Shown: positions 51,167 to 59,846, numbered from the stretch's first letter. The stretch: DNA of 64,000 bases from Nocardia goodfellowii (GCF_017875645.1 NZ_JAGGMR010000001.1:1736001-1800000), one strand, 5' to 3'. The notes: generated by a model from the letters alone, not told the origin. Translations and numbers: made by a program.

Positions 51167-53400
51167 TAATGGTGTCGGTCTGCGTATCGCCGCAAATCCT
51201 CCACCAGAACCGGATCCAGCGATGGACGAACCACCGACCGGGCCGCGGCGACATCGGCGGCGGTCACATCGGCGGCATCGACATCCCGGCGCATGGCCGA
51301 CAGCGCCGCTTCGCGCAGCAGCGCGGCGCAGTCGGCGGCGGAGTATCCGTCCAGATCCTTGGCGAGCGCGGTCAGGTCGACATCACCGGCCAGCGGCACC
51401 GATCGCCCCGCGGTCCGCAGAATCTCCAGGCGTGCGGCCCCGTCCGGCGGCGGCACGAAGATCGAGCGCTCCAACCGGCCGGGACGCAGCAGCGCCGGAT
51501 CGATGAGCTCGGGCCGGTTCGTCGCGGCCAAGACGACCACGTCGCGCAGCGGCTCGACCCCGTCCAGCTCGGTGAGCAGGGCCGCGACCACCCGGTCGCC
51601 GACCCCGGAGTCGGCGCTCTGCCCGCGACGCGGCGCGAGCGCGTCCACCTCGTCCAGGAAAATCAGCGACGGTGCGGAATCCCTTGCGCGCTGGAATAAT
51701 TCGCGCACGGCCCGCTCCGAGGAGCCGACCCACTTGTCCATCAGCTCGGCGCCCTTCACCGCGTGCACGCTGAGCTGACCGCTGCCCGCCAGTGCCCGCA
51801 CCAGGAAGGTCTTGCCGCAACCCGGCGGACCGTAGAGCAGCACGCCGCGCGGCGGGTCGACACCGAGCCGCGCGAAGGAATCGGGATGCCGCAGCGGCCA
51901 GAGCACCGATTCGGTCAGCGCCTGTTTGGTCTCGACCATATCGCCGACATCGGCGAGATCGAGGCTGCCGATGGCGAGTTCCTCCATACCCGAACGGGAC
52001 AGCGGGCGAATGACTTTCAGCGCGCCGACCAGGTCGTCCTGCTCCAACCGCGGCGGTATCTGCTCCTTGGTACTGCGCGAGGCCGCGCGCAACGCCGCTT
52101 CCCGGCACAGCGCGGCGAGGTCGGCGACCACGAAACCCGGTGTGCGCGCGGCGATCTCGTCCAGCCGCAGATCGCCCGTCGGCACCCGCCGCAACAACTG
52201 CTCCAGCAGCGCCCGGCGCACCGCCGCGTTGGGCAGCGTGAGCGCGAGTTCGCGATCGCACAGATCCGGCGCGCGCAGCCGGGCATCGACCCGGCTCGGA
52301 TGCGCGGTGGTCGCGAGAAACGCGATACACGGTGAGGCCACCGCGGCCCGCAACTGATCGAGGATGAGCGTGGCCACCGGCTCGGGCTGCGCGGGCAGCA
52401 GCGCGTCGATGTCGGTGATCAGCAGGATGCCCCCTTGCCCGGAACCGACCTCGGCGACCGCCGCCGCGACATGCCGCAACCGGTTGCCGCCCTCTTCGGC
52501 GCCGACGGTCGGGCCGTCCAATTCCACTACCCGCCGCGGCGCGGCGACCGCACGGGCCAGCGTCGTTTTGCCGACGCCCGCCGGTCCGGTCACCAGCACG
52601 CCGAGATGTGGTGTGGCGCCGAGGGTTTTGAGCAGTTCGGGCTCGTCGAGGGCCAGGCTGAGCCATTCGCCGAGTTTGGCGGCCTGGGTGTGCACACCCA
52701 CCAGATCCTCGACCGCGACCGTCGAGAACGACCCGCTGGTGGCGGTGCGGCCCAGTTGGCCGCCGTCGGTGGTGGCGACCGAATCCAGCGGGGTCGCACC
52801 CGGCGCCGGCACACCGACCTCGGCGATATCGAGCCGCGAGACCGCGCCCGCACCCCACACCACCGCCGTGTTGGGCTGCACGCTGACCGGGCCGGGGGCC
52901 GGGTCGGTCGAGGTGACGGTGAGCAGTTCGGTGGTCCACGCGATGCCGAAGGTCCGCGAAAGTGCTTGGCTGGCTACCGAAGACGGGATATCGGGCCCGA
53001 GATCCCGCGGCAGCAGCGAGACCGTGTCGCCGATCGTGACGACCTTGCCGAGCAGGGCCTGACGCAGCGTCGTCGCCGGAATGGCCTGGGTGGCGTGCGC
53101 CGAACCGCTCACCGAAATCTGCTTGGCCCCGACCACGGCCGCGGGCGACACCACGACGGTGGTGTTCTCGCGCAGGCCGGCATTGGACAGCGTGACATCG
53201 TCGAGCAACGCCACCCCGGCGGGTGTGCCGACGGGCGCGATCCCGACCACGGCGGCGGTGCGCCGGGAACCGAACAGGGCGATGCCGTCCCACTCCCGCA
53301 AGCCGAGTGCGGCCAGCGCCTCCGGATGCAACCGCACCACCCCGCGCCGGGCGTCGGCGGCGGACGGATTCAGGCGAGCGGTGAGCGGGAGTTCAGCCAC
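51166..53400 (-). CDS. CDC48/p97-like AAA+ ATPase (Rv0435c-like)
   Basis: This 744-residue protein has an N-terminal double-psi-barrel/CDC48_N-like region (about residues 1-200) and two AAA+ domains. D1 has Walker A GPAGVGKTT (272-280), but its Walker B reads ITDIDALL where D2 has FLDEVDALA, so D1 lacks the DE pair. D2 has GPPGCGKT (524-531), the pore-like residues KWVGSSE, the DE of Walker B (583-584), sensor AATNRPE and arginine finger RPGRLE. It therefore probably unfolds or remodels proteins using D2, while D1 binds nucleotide. GTG 53400 is the likely start. The gene matches Rv0435c. Confidence 0.9.
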   Translation of the reverse strand: MAELPLTARLNPSAADARRGVVRLHPEALAALGLREWDGIALFGSRRTAAVVGIAPVGTPAGVALLDDVTLSNAGLRENTTVVVSPAAVVGAKQISVSGSAHATQAIPATTLRQALLGKVVTIGDTVSLLPRDLGPDIPSSVASQALSRTFGIAWTTELLTVTSTDPAPGPVSVQPNTAVVWGAGAVSRLDIAEVGVPAPGATPLDSVATTDGGQLGRTATSGSFSTVAVEDLVGVHTQAAKLGEWLSLALDEPELLKTLGATPHLGVLVTGPAGVGKTTLARAVAAPRRVVELDGPTVGAEEGGNRLRHVAAAVAEVGSGQGGILLITDIDALLPAQPEPVATLILDQLRAAVASPCIAFLATTAHPSRVDARLRAPDLCDRELALTLPNAAVRRALLEQLLRRVPTGDLRLDEIAARTPGFVVADLAALCREAALRAASRSTKEQIPPRLEQDDLVGALKVIRPLSRSGMEELAIGSLDLADVGDMVETKQALTESVLWPLRHPDSFARLGVDPPRGVLLYGPPGCGKTFLVRALAGSGQLSVHAVKGAELMDKWVGSSERAVRELFQRARDSAPSLIFLDEVDALAPRRGQSADSGVGDRVVAALLTELDGVEPLRDVVVLAATNRPELIDPALLRPGRLERSIFVPPPDGAARLEILRTAGRSVPLAGDVDLTALAKDLDGYSAADCAALLREAALSAMRRDVDAADVTAADVAAARSVVRPSLDPVLVEDLRRYADRHH

Positions 53401-53435
53401 CGTGCCATTCTGCCCGCGTCGCCGCGTTCGCGCCT

Positions 53436-53858
53436 TTACTTCTGGGTGACGATGCCCGCGGCGACGGCTACCGGCTTGCTCGCGTTGCTCGACGCCAGGC
53501 ACACCAGCTTCGCGGTGCCCAGGGCGACGTTCGGGCTGCCCGCGAAGCTGCTGTCCGGATTCTCCTGCAGGATCTGCTCCACCAGCGTCTTCTGGGCGGT
53601 GCTGTCCAGCGCCTTGAAATCGGCGCAACTGGTGCGTGAGGCGGTGCCCAGCTTGGCGGTGTCGATGGGCGCGGCACTCGCGGTCGCGGCCGGCGCGTCG
53701 GCGTTGCCGCTCTGCGGCGTGCTGGTGGCGGCCGACGAGGTCACCGAACCGCCTTTGCGCAGACCGCTCGCGTCACCGGAATCGTCGGACCCGCCGCAGG
53801 CGGTCAGTGTCAATGCCACCGCGCCGGCGGCCAGGACCATGACGGAAATTCGCTTCAT
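53436..53858 (-). CDS. Small secreted lipoprotein, unknown
   Basis: This 140-residue protein has a lipoprotein signal peptide (residues 1-21, lipobox LTAC, lipidated Cys 21). A Ser/Thr/Ala-rich linker follows, then a small C-terminal domain with two cysteines (TSCADFKALD and KLVCLAS) that could pair. Such domains in actinobacteria are often called hemophore-like or DUF732-like, but the match is not certain. It is separated from the UBP-finger gene by 86 bases. Confidence 0.75.
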   Translation of the reverse strand: MKRISVMVLAAGAVALTLTACGGSDDSGDASGLRKGGSVTSSAATSTPQSGNADAPAATASAAPIDTAKLGTASRTSCADFKALDSTAQKTLVEQILQENPDSSFAGSPNVALGTAKLVCLASSNASKPVAVAAGIVTQK

Positions 53859-53944
53859 GTCGTGCTTTCCCCGGGTGCCTCCGGGCGCCGGAACCTCCGG
53901 CGCGCTCGGTGCAGCGTACCGGGTGTGTGCCAGGACCTGTGCGC

Positions 53945-54298
53945 TCAGTGCACGTGCGACTGCCAATCGGCGGGCACCCGCCCGCGCGGCCCGGGTGCGC
54001 CCTGATCGGCCGGATGGCTGTGCGGCGGGGCCAATTCCGGGCCGTCGCCGTACATTTCCTCGGTCTGATAGTTCCAGTACCAGTCCTCGCCGGGCTCGTA
54101 ACTCTGGATGAACGGGTGGCCGTTCGCCTTCGCGTGCGCGGACGCGTGCTGGGCGGGGGAGGAGTCGCAGCAGCCGATGTGGCCGCACTGCGCGCAGCGG
54201 CGCAGATGCACCCACCAGCCCTGGGACGCCTCGCATTCCACACAGCCGGGCCCGCTCGGCGCGACCTTCGGATCGATCCCTTCGATTGCCTCAGACAT
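53945..54298 (-). CDS. UBP-type zinc-finger protein
   Basis: This 117-residue protein carries a zf-UBP domain, otherwise known from ubiquitin-specific proteases and HDAC6, at residues about 15-75. Metal ligands are C19, C22, C35, C38, C43/C44, H51, H55 and H61, in the usual spacing. Aromatics in GWWVHLRRC and the SYEPGEDWYWNYQTEE segment sit where eukaryotic domains bind the ubiquitin tail. Its ATG overlaps the end of the histidine-kinase gene by eight bases, so it is translated with it. Its ligand in a bacterium without a clear ubiquitin is unknown. Confidence 0.88.
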   Translation of the reverse strand: MSEAIEGIDPKVAPSGPGCVECEASQGWWVHLRRCAQCGHIGCCDSSPAQHASAHAKANGHPFIQSYEPGEDWYWNYQTEEMYGDGPELAPPHSHPADQGAPGPRGRVPADWQSHVH

Positions 54299-55781
54299 CA
54301 GTGACCTCCGGTGCTTGATTGTGACGATCCTCGGTGGATGGGTGCAGCGGCAGCCGGACGATGAAACGGGTGTTGCCCGGCTCGGATTCGACGCGGATAT
54401 CGCCGTTGTGCTTGTTGACCACGATCCGGAACGAGATGTCCAGACCGAGGCCGGTGCCTTCACCGACGGGCTTGGTGGTGAAGAACGGTTCGAAGACGCG
54501 GCGCAGCACCTCGTCCGGCACGCCGGGTCCGGTGTCGCCGATTTCGACTGCGGCGCAGTCGCTTTCCTGGTACGTGCGGACGGTGAGGGTGCCTTCGCCG
54601 CCCATCGCGTAGACCGCGTTGTCGATCAGGTTGGTCCACACCTGATTCAATTCGGCCGCGTAGCAAGGGATTTGGGGCAGCAAACGGTCGTAGTCCTTGA
54701 CCACCTTGATGGTGTCGCCGATCTTGCGGCCCATCATCACCAGCGTGCTGTCCAGCAGTTCGTGCAGGTCCACCACCTGGAACGGCGCCCGATCCATCTG
54801 CGAATACTGTTTGGCCGCACCGACGAGCGTGGAGATGCGCGCCGTCGAGTCGGCGATCTCGTTCATCAACAGCTCGGTCTCGATGGTGTAGTTGAGCCAG
54901 CGGATCGCGCCCTCGAACACCTTGTTCGGGCATTCCTGCAGCGCGCCGTGCACCGTCTCCAGCCAGTCGACGTCGATACCCGCCTGGACGAAGTTCGGCG
55001 CCAGATCCCAGCCGCCGGAGATGTCGTGGTTCTCGAACCATTCCCCCAGCGCCTCTTCCCGGTCGCTCGCCTCCATCGTGGTCAGTTCCGGCGCCTTGGC
55101 CACCTTCTCCGCGGCCTCCTCCTGCAAGCGCACCAGGGTCACGAAGGCTTCCGGGGTGAACTTGCCCTCGGCCATCATCGCCAGTTTGTGCCGCATGCCC
55201 GCGACCCGGTCGCGCAGCCCGGAGGTGGCGCGCACCGCGGCGGCCGCCGGGTTGTTCAACTCGTGCGTCAGCCCGGCGGACAGCGAACCCAGCGCGAGCA
55301 GCCGTTCCCGTTCGGCGACCCGCTGATTGGTGTTGCGGTTGCCGTAGAACGCGCCCTCCAGCAGATGCACCGCCATCGGGAACCAGTCCCGCATCATGCG
55401 CGCGAAGGTCCCCGCGTCCAGCACGAAGAACCGGGACTTGCGGGTGACATACATCGACCCGGTGTAGTTCTGCTCGACGTTGTCGCCGAGGTAGGCGGTC
55501 CAAGCGCCCGCGTAGGCGCCGCGGAAATCGGTGCGGTTGATCTCGATCTCGGTGCCGCCGGACAGTTTGGTGATCCGCACCTCGCCGTCCATCAGCACGT
55601 AGAAGCAGGTCGCCGGAGCGCCCTCGTGGAAAACCGGGCCGGGTTCGATGTATTCGATCTTGCCGTCGGCGCACAGCCATTCCAGCTGTTCGTCGGTGAG
55701 TTTCTCGAACAGGAACAGGGTGCGCAGCTCGGCGGGGTCGCAGACCTCGTGCGAGGTGCGGGTGGCGATCTCTTCGGTCAT
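54291..55781 (-). CDS. Histidine kinase with N-terminal cNMP-binding-type domain
   Basis: This 496-residue soluble sensor has a Crp-like cyclic-nucleotide-binding fold at residues about 15-135 and the phospho-acceptor region GSLSAGLTHELNNPAA with H173. A long helical insert follows, and then an HATPase_c domain (N box NLIDNAVYA, G1 DTGPGV, G2 GEGTGLGL). The phosphate-binding cassette of true cAMP sensors is altered (FRGAYAGAWTAYLGDN), so another ligand or a redox signal is likely. A ribosome site AGGAG precedes ATG 55781. It is preceded by the receiver-flavoprotein gene, which supplies an obvious phosphate acceptor. Confidence 0.9.
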   Translation of the reverse strand: MTEEIATRTSHEVCDPAELRTLFLFEKLTDEQLEWLCADGKIEYIEPGPVFHEGAPATCFYVLMDGEVRITKLSGGTEIEINRTDFRGAYAGAWTAYLGDNVEQNYTGSMYVTRKSRFFVLDAGTFARMMRDWFPMAVHLLEGAFYGNRNTNQRVAERERLLALGSLSAGLTHELNNPAAAAVRATSGLRDRVAGMRHKLAMMAEGKFTPEAFVTLVRLQEEAAEKVAKAPELTTMEASDREEALGEWFENHDISGGWDLAPNFVQAGIDVDWLETVHGALQECPNKVFEGAIRWLNYTIETELLMNEIADSTARISTLVGAAKQYSQMDRAPFQVVDLHELLDSTLVMMGRKIGDTIKVVKDYDRLLPQIPCYAAELNQVWTNLIDNAVYAMGGEGTLTVRTYQESDCAAVEIGDTGPGVPDEVLRRVFEPFFTTKPVGEGTGLGLDISFRIVVNKHNGDIRVESEPGNTRFIVRLPLHPSTEDRHNQAPEVTDV

Positions 55782-55791
55782 TTCACTGCTC

Positions 55792-57459
55792 CTAGGCGAG
55801 GTACCGATGCACGAACATGACGGCCATGGCGCCCTCGCCGACCGCGGACGCCACCCGCTTGGCCGATTCGGCGTGTACGTCCCCGGCCACGAACACGCCC
55901 GGCACATTGGTCTCCAAATGGTGTGGCGGCCTGGGCAGTTCCCACCCGCCCGGACGGGAACCGTCCACGGTCAGATCCGGGCCGGCCAGCACGTAGCCCG
56001 CGTCGTCCCGCTTGACGACGCCGTCGAGCCAGTCGGTCTGCGGCGCGGCGCCGATGAACAGGAACAGCCGCTCCGCCTCGGCCTTCTCCTCGACGCCGGT
56101 CACGCTGTTGCGCAACACGATCCACTGCAGGTGATCCTCGCCGTCCGCGCCGACCACCTCGGTCTCGGTGTGCACGTGGATATTCGGGATCTGCGCGATC
56201 TGCTGGATCAGATAGTGCGACATGGACTTCTCCAGCGAGTCGCCCCGCACCACCAGATGGACCGCGCGGGCGTTGCGGGACAGGAACACCGCGGCCTGCC
56301 CCGCCGAGTTCGCCCCGCCGACGATGTACACGTCGTGGTCGGCGCATTCGGTCGCCTCGGTCATCGCCGAGCCGTAATACACGCCGCGCCCGGTGAATTC
56401 GTCCACCCCGGCCGCGGGGTGGCGCCGGTAGTCGACGCCGGTCGCGATGATGACGGTGTGCGCGCACAGCCGCCCGCCGTCGGCGAACTTCACCGTGCGC
56501 GCCGACCCGTTCACCTCCAGTCCCACCACCTCGCGGGTGGTGATGACCTCGGCGCCGAACTTCGCGGCCTGGCGTCGCGCCCGATCGGCCAGCTGGGCCC
56601 CGGACAATCCGTCCGGGAAGCCCAGGTAGTTCTCGATCCGGGAACTCTGCCCCGCCTGCCCGCCGGTCGCGGTGCGTTCCACCAGCACGGTGCGCAGACC
56701 CTCGGACGCGCCGTAGACCGCCGCGCCCAGCCCCGCGGGACCGCCGCCGACCACGATCAGGTCGTAGAAGTCGCCCGCCGGATTGACTGTCAGCCCGACA
56801 TGTTCGGCCAGTTCGCTGTCGGACGGCTCCACCAGCGCCTGCCCGTCGGAGGTGATCACCACCGGACATCGGTCCGGTCCCACGCCCGCGGCCTCCAGCA
56901 GCCGGGTGCCCTCCGCTTCCTCGGCGAGGTACCAGCGGTAGGGAAGCTGGTTGCGGGCCAGGAATTCCCGGACCTGCGAGCAGCGCGGGGACCAGCGGTT
57001 GCCGACCACCTTGGTCTCGGTCACCGGCCGGTTCTCCATGCTGCGCCAGGCTTCCAGCAGTCCGTCCAGCACCGGATACAGCTTCTCCTCCGGCGGGTCC
57101 CACGGTTTGAGCAGGTAATGATCCAGGTCGACGACGTTGATCGCGTTGATCGCGGCCGAGGTGTCGGCGTAGGCGGTGAGCAGCACGCGCCGGGCGTACG
57201 GGTGCAGATCCATGGCCTGTTCGAGGAATTCGATGCCGTCCATGCCGGGCATCCGGTAGTCGGCGATCAGGACGGCGACGGGCTGGCCACGCAACTTCAT
57301 CTCGCGCAGCGCGTCCAGCGCGTCCGCGCCGGACTCCGCGCGCAGGATCCGGTAATCGGCGCCGTAGCGGCGGCGCAGGTCGCGCACGACCGCACGGGAA
57401 ACACCCGGATCATCATCGACGCTGAGGATGGCCGGTTTCGAAGCAGCTGGAGCAGTCAC
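55792..57459 (-). CDS. Receiver-domain thioredoxin-reductase-like flavoprotein
   Basis: This 555-residue protein has three parts. A CheY-like receiver (1-125) has acidic pocket D15-D17, phospho-acceptor D67 in IADYRM, T95 and K118. A thioredoxin/glutaredoxin-like segment (about 145-215) contains SPRC. A two-dinucleotide flavoprotein (230-555) has GGGPAG at 238-243 and IVGGANSAGQAA for NAD(P)H. The active-site CxxC of thioredoxin reductase is missing; the place reads YYGSAMTEATEC. It is therefore probably a redox-output response regulator rather than a classical reductase. It lies 10 bases before the kinase gene, so phosphorylation by that kinase is the natural hypothesis. Confidence 0.9.
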   Translation of the reverse strand: MTAPAASKPAILSVDDDPGVSRAVVRDLRRRYGADYRILRAESGADALDALREMKLRGQPVAVLIADYRMPGMDGIEFLEQAMDLHPYARRVLLTAYADTSAAINAINVVDLDHYLLKPWDPPEEKLYPVLDGLLEAWRSMENRPVTETKVVGNRWSPRCSQVREFLARNQLPYRWYLAEEAEGTRLLEAAGVGPDRCPVVITSDGQALVEPSDSELAEHVGLTVNPAGDFYDLIVVGGGPAGLGAAVYGASEGLRTVLVERTATGGQAGQSSRIENYLGFPDGLSGAQLADRARRQAAKFGAEVITTREVVGLEVNGSARTVKFADGGRLCAHTVIIATGVDYRRHPAAGVDEFTGRGVYYGSAMTEATECADHDVYIVGGANSAGQAAVFLSRNARAVHLVVRGDSLEKSMSHYLIQQIAQIPNIHVHTETEVVGADGEDHLQWIVLRNSVTGVEEKAEAERLFLFIGAAPQTDWLDGVVKRDDAGYVLAGPDLTVDGSRPGGWELPRPPHHLETNVPGVFVAGDVHAESAKRVASAVGEGAMAVMFVHRYLA

Positions 57460-57516
57460 CCGGCCAGTATCCCGTGTGCGGAGATCGGCTGTCGTGCCTG
57501 TGCCCCAGAGGTTCGC

Positions 57517-57684
57517 CTAGAGCTGATGGTGGTTGACCAGATCGAGTTCGGTCGGCGTGAGCAGGCGCTCGAGCTTCTCCTCGGTCGGCCGGACCTGCAC
57601 CGGTTGTCCATCCTCGGGTTCGATCGACGGCAGCAGCGGTAGCTCGTTGCTACGGCGACGGGGTAGGAGCGAGCGCAGTTTCAC
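57517..57684 (-). CDS. 55-residue ORF at the head of the receiver-flavoprotein operon
   Basis: This is a short gene with GTG 57684, ribosome site GAGGTG seven bases upstream, and a TAG stop 57 bases before the receiver-flavoprotein start. The protein is basic at the start (VKLRSLLPRRRSN), acidic in the middle (PSIEPEDGQPV) and helical at the end (EEKLERLLTPTELDLVNHHQL in two halves). It has no cysteine and no membrane segment. The codon bias is typical of local genes. It may be a regulatory partner or leader peptide for the operon. I know of no family. Confidence 0.6.
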   Translation of the reverse strand: MKLRSLLPRRRSNELPLLPSIEPEDGQPVQVRPTEEKLERLLTPTELDLVNHHQL

Positions 57685-57872
57685 AGCCGATCACCTCACA
57701 CTGGACGGGACAGTTGGGGGCAGTGCGTCTGTTGTTGCTACGTCTATCAGCCATTCTGCGCCCGGTATTACATCGGGCGGTGATCGTGGGGCCAAAATGT
57801 GACCCGGTTGTATTCCAATCGGCTCCCACTACTATGTGTGACATCTCGTCACTTACATCACCGGAGGCACCG

Positions 57873-58328
57873 TTGCCGAAGAATCTCGAAGCGTCCATCG
57901 ACATCGCCGCGTCCCCGGAGCAGGTCTGGCGAGTGGTCGCCGACGTCAAGCGCATCCCGGAGTTCAGCCCGCAGTGTGTGCGCATGATCCCGCTCGGCAA
58001 GGTCAAGTCCGGCACCTTCACCATCAACCTGAACCGGGACGGGAAGCTGTTCTGGCCCACGACCTCCCGCATCGTGCGGTTCGAGCCCAACTCGGCGTTC
58101 GCCTTCAAAGTCCTGGAGAACCGGTCGATCTGGAGCTTCACCCTGGAACCGACCGCCACCGGCACCCGGCTGACCCAGCGGCGGGACTCCCCGAACGGCA
58201 CCACGGCATTCTCCAAGAAGGCCATCGAACTCGGCATGGGCGGTTACGAGCGCTTCGACGGGGTCCTGGCGCAGGGTATGAACGAAACCCTGCAGGGCAT
58301 CAAGACCGCCGTCGAAGCGGGTAGATAG
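57873..58328 (+). CDS. SRPBCC (polyketide cyclase/START-like) family protein
   Basis: This 151-residue protein has a START/Bet v1-like fold: the N-terminal strand EASIDIAASPEQVWRVVADV, then FWPTTSRIVRFEP and TATGTRLTQRRD, and a long C-terminal helix. Such proteins bind hydrophobic ligands, and actinobacterial copies are often annotated as polyketide cyclase-like. TTG 57873 is chosen because GGAGG lies exactly five bases upstream and the domain starts directly after. It converges with the KAS III gene. Confidence 0.86.
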   Translation: MPKNLEASIDIAASPEQVWRVVADVKRIPEFSPQCVRMIPLGKVKSGTFTINLNRDGKLFWPTTSRIVRFEPNSAFAFKVLENRSIWSFTLEPTATGTRLTQRRDSPNGTTAFSKKAIELGMGGYERFDGVLAQGMNETLQGIKTAVEAGR

Positions 58329-58364
58329 CAGCGCCCCCGGCCCCGGGAGCGTGGCGGGTGGGGC

Positions 58365-59393
58365 TTACTTCCAGTTCGGCAGCGTGACTACCTGCGCCGC
58401 GTAGGACAGGCCCGCGCCGAACGCGATCAGCAGCGCGGTGGCGCCGGGCTTGGTCTCACCCTTGCGCAGCATCGCCTCCATCGCCAGCGGAATCGAGGCG
58501 GCCGAGGTATTCCCGGTCTCCTCGATGTCGTTGGCCAGCGCGCAGTTCTCCGGCAGCTTCAGCACCCGCGCCATGATCTCGATGATCCGGCCGTTGGCCT
58601 GGTGCGGGATCATCGCCTCCATGTCGTCGGTGGACAAACCGGCGCGATCGATGGCGTCGCGGCAGACCTTCTCCAGGGAGTGCGCGGCCCAGCGGAAGAC
58701 CGCGGTGCCCTCCATCGCGAGGTAGGGGCGGACCGCGTCCAGACCCTTCTCCTCGATCTCGGTGAAGAACTCGATCCAGTCCTTGTCCTGCCGGATCGCG
58801 TGGTGCTGGGTGCCGTCCGAACCCCACACGGTGGGGCCGATGCCGGGCTCCTCGGCCGGGCCGACCACCACCGCGCCCGCGCCGTCGGCGAACAGGAACG
58901 CGGTGGAGCGGTCGGCCGGGTTGATCGTGTCGGTCAGCTTCTCCACGCCGATCACCAGCACGTTCTTGGCGGTGCCGCAGCGCACCAGATCCGAGGCGAG
59001 CGCGAGCGCGTGACAGAAGCCCGCGCACCCGGCGGAGATGTCGAAGGCGGCGGCGCCGTTCATGCCGAGCTCGGTCGCGATGCGCGGCGCGGCCGCGGGC
59101 GTGAGCAGCAGATGGGTGGAGGTCGCGACGATGACGCAGTCGACCTGATCGACCTCGATCTCGGCGGCCTCGATGGCGTCGCGGGCGGCGGCGACACTCA
59201 TCGACTGAATGGTCTCGGTGTCGTCGGCGAAGCGCCTGGTCTTGATGCCCGATCGGGTCCGGATCCACTCGTCGCTGGAGTTGATCGGGCCCGCCACTTC
59301 CTCGTTGGTCACGACCCGAGCGGGGCGATAAACGCCGAGCCCGAGAATCGCGGTGTGCTCTGCTCCAGTGGTCTGGGCGATTCGAGCAGACAT
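58365..59393 (-). CDS. 3-Oxoacyl-ACP synthase III (KAS III)
   Basis: This 342-residue condensing enzyme has the full Cys-His-Asn triad: SAGCAGF, IPHQAN and GNTSAAS. The length and ending (GAGLSYAAQVV) match FabH and its relatives. No other fatty-acid synthase gene is adjacent, so it may be the general initiation enzyme or a specialised starter-unit enzyme. The acyl pocket cannot be read from sequence alone, and I therefore leave the symbol blank. Start ATG 59393 has only a weak ribosome site. Confidence 0.9.
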   Translation of the reverse strand: MSARIAQTTGAEHTAILGLGVYRPARVVTNEEVAGPINSSDEWIRTRSGIKTRRFADDTETIQSMSVAAARDAIEAAEIEVDQVDCVIVATSTHLLLTPAAAPRIATELGMNGAAAFDISAGCAGFCHALALASDLVRCGTAKNVLVIGVEKLTDTINPADRSTAFLFADGAGAVVVGPAEEPGIGPTVWGSDGTQHHAIRQDKDWIEFFTEIEEKGLDAVRPYLAMEGTAVFRWAAHSLEKVCRDAIDRAGLSTDDMEAMIPHQANGRIIEIMARVLKLPENCALANDIEETGNTSAASIPLAMEAMLRKGETKPGATALLIAFGAGLSYAAQVVTLPNWK

Positions 59394-59573
59394 ATGCGTC
59401 TCCTATACCTGGCGCTGCCTCATCCATTTGCCTCTAGACAGACATGAGGCCCCCTCATATTAGCCCGGATCCGGCGCGGCGGAAGCGAGTATTCTGACTT
59501 TCGCCGGGTATACCCCGTTGAGCACGCCTTTTGGTACGAGCGTGCGTTCCCAACTAGTGGATGCGAGGTTTCC

Positions 59574-59846
59574 ATGCTGGGTCTCGGGATTATCGGATGG
59601 ATCATCATCGGCGGACTTGCCGGATGGATCGCCAGCAAGTTCATGGGGACGGACGCCCAACAGGGCATCGTCCTCAATATCGTCGTTGGTGTCGTCGGCG
59701 GTCTGCTCGGCGGCTTCCTGCTGAAGCTGTTCGGTGTGGACGTCGAAGGCGGCGGTCTCATCTTCAGCTTCCTGACCTGCCTCGCCGGCGCGGCAATTCT
59801 GCTGTTCCTGGTGAAGCTGGTGACCGGACGCCGCTCAGTGCACTGA
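59574..59846 (+). CDS. GlsB/YeaQ/YmgE family small membrane protein
   Basis: This 90-residue protein has three glycine-rich membrane helices (GLGIIGWIIIGGLAGWIAS, LNIVVGVVGGLLGGFLL, LIFSFLTCLAGAAILLFLV). The family, once called transglycosylase-associated, responds to general stress in many bacteria; its function is not proven. It stands alone, between divergent KAS III and psd, with its own promoter region. Confidence 0.9.
   Translation: MLGLGIIGWIIIGGLAGWIASKFMGTDAQQGIVLNIVVGVVGGLLGGFLLKLFGVDVEGGGLIFSFLTCLAGAAILLFLVKLVTGRRSVH

Noticed and set aside
54108..57642. Two long plus-strand frames opposite the kinase and receiver-flavoprotein
   Set aside because: They mirror conserved genes and lack any domain; considered antisense artefacts.
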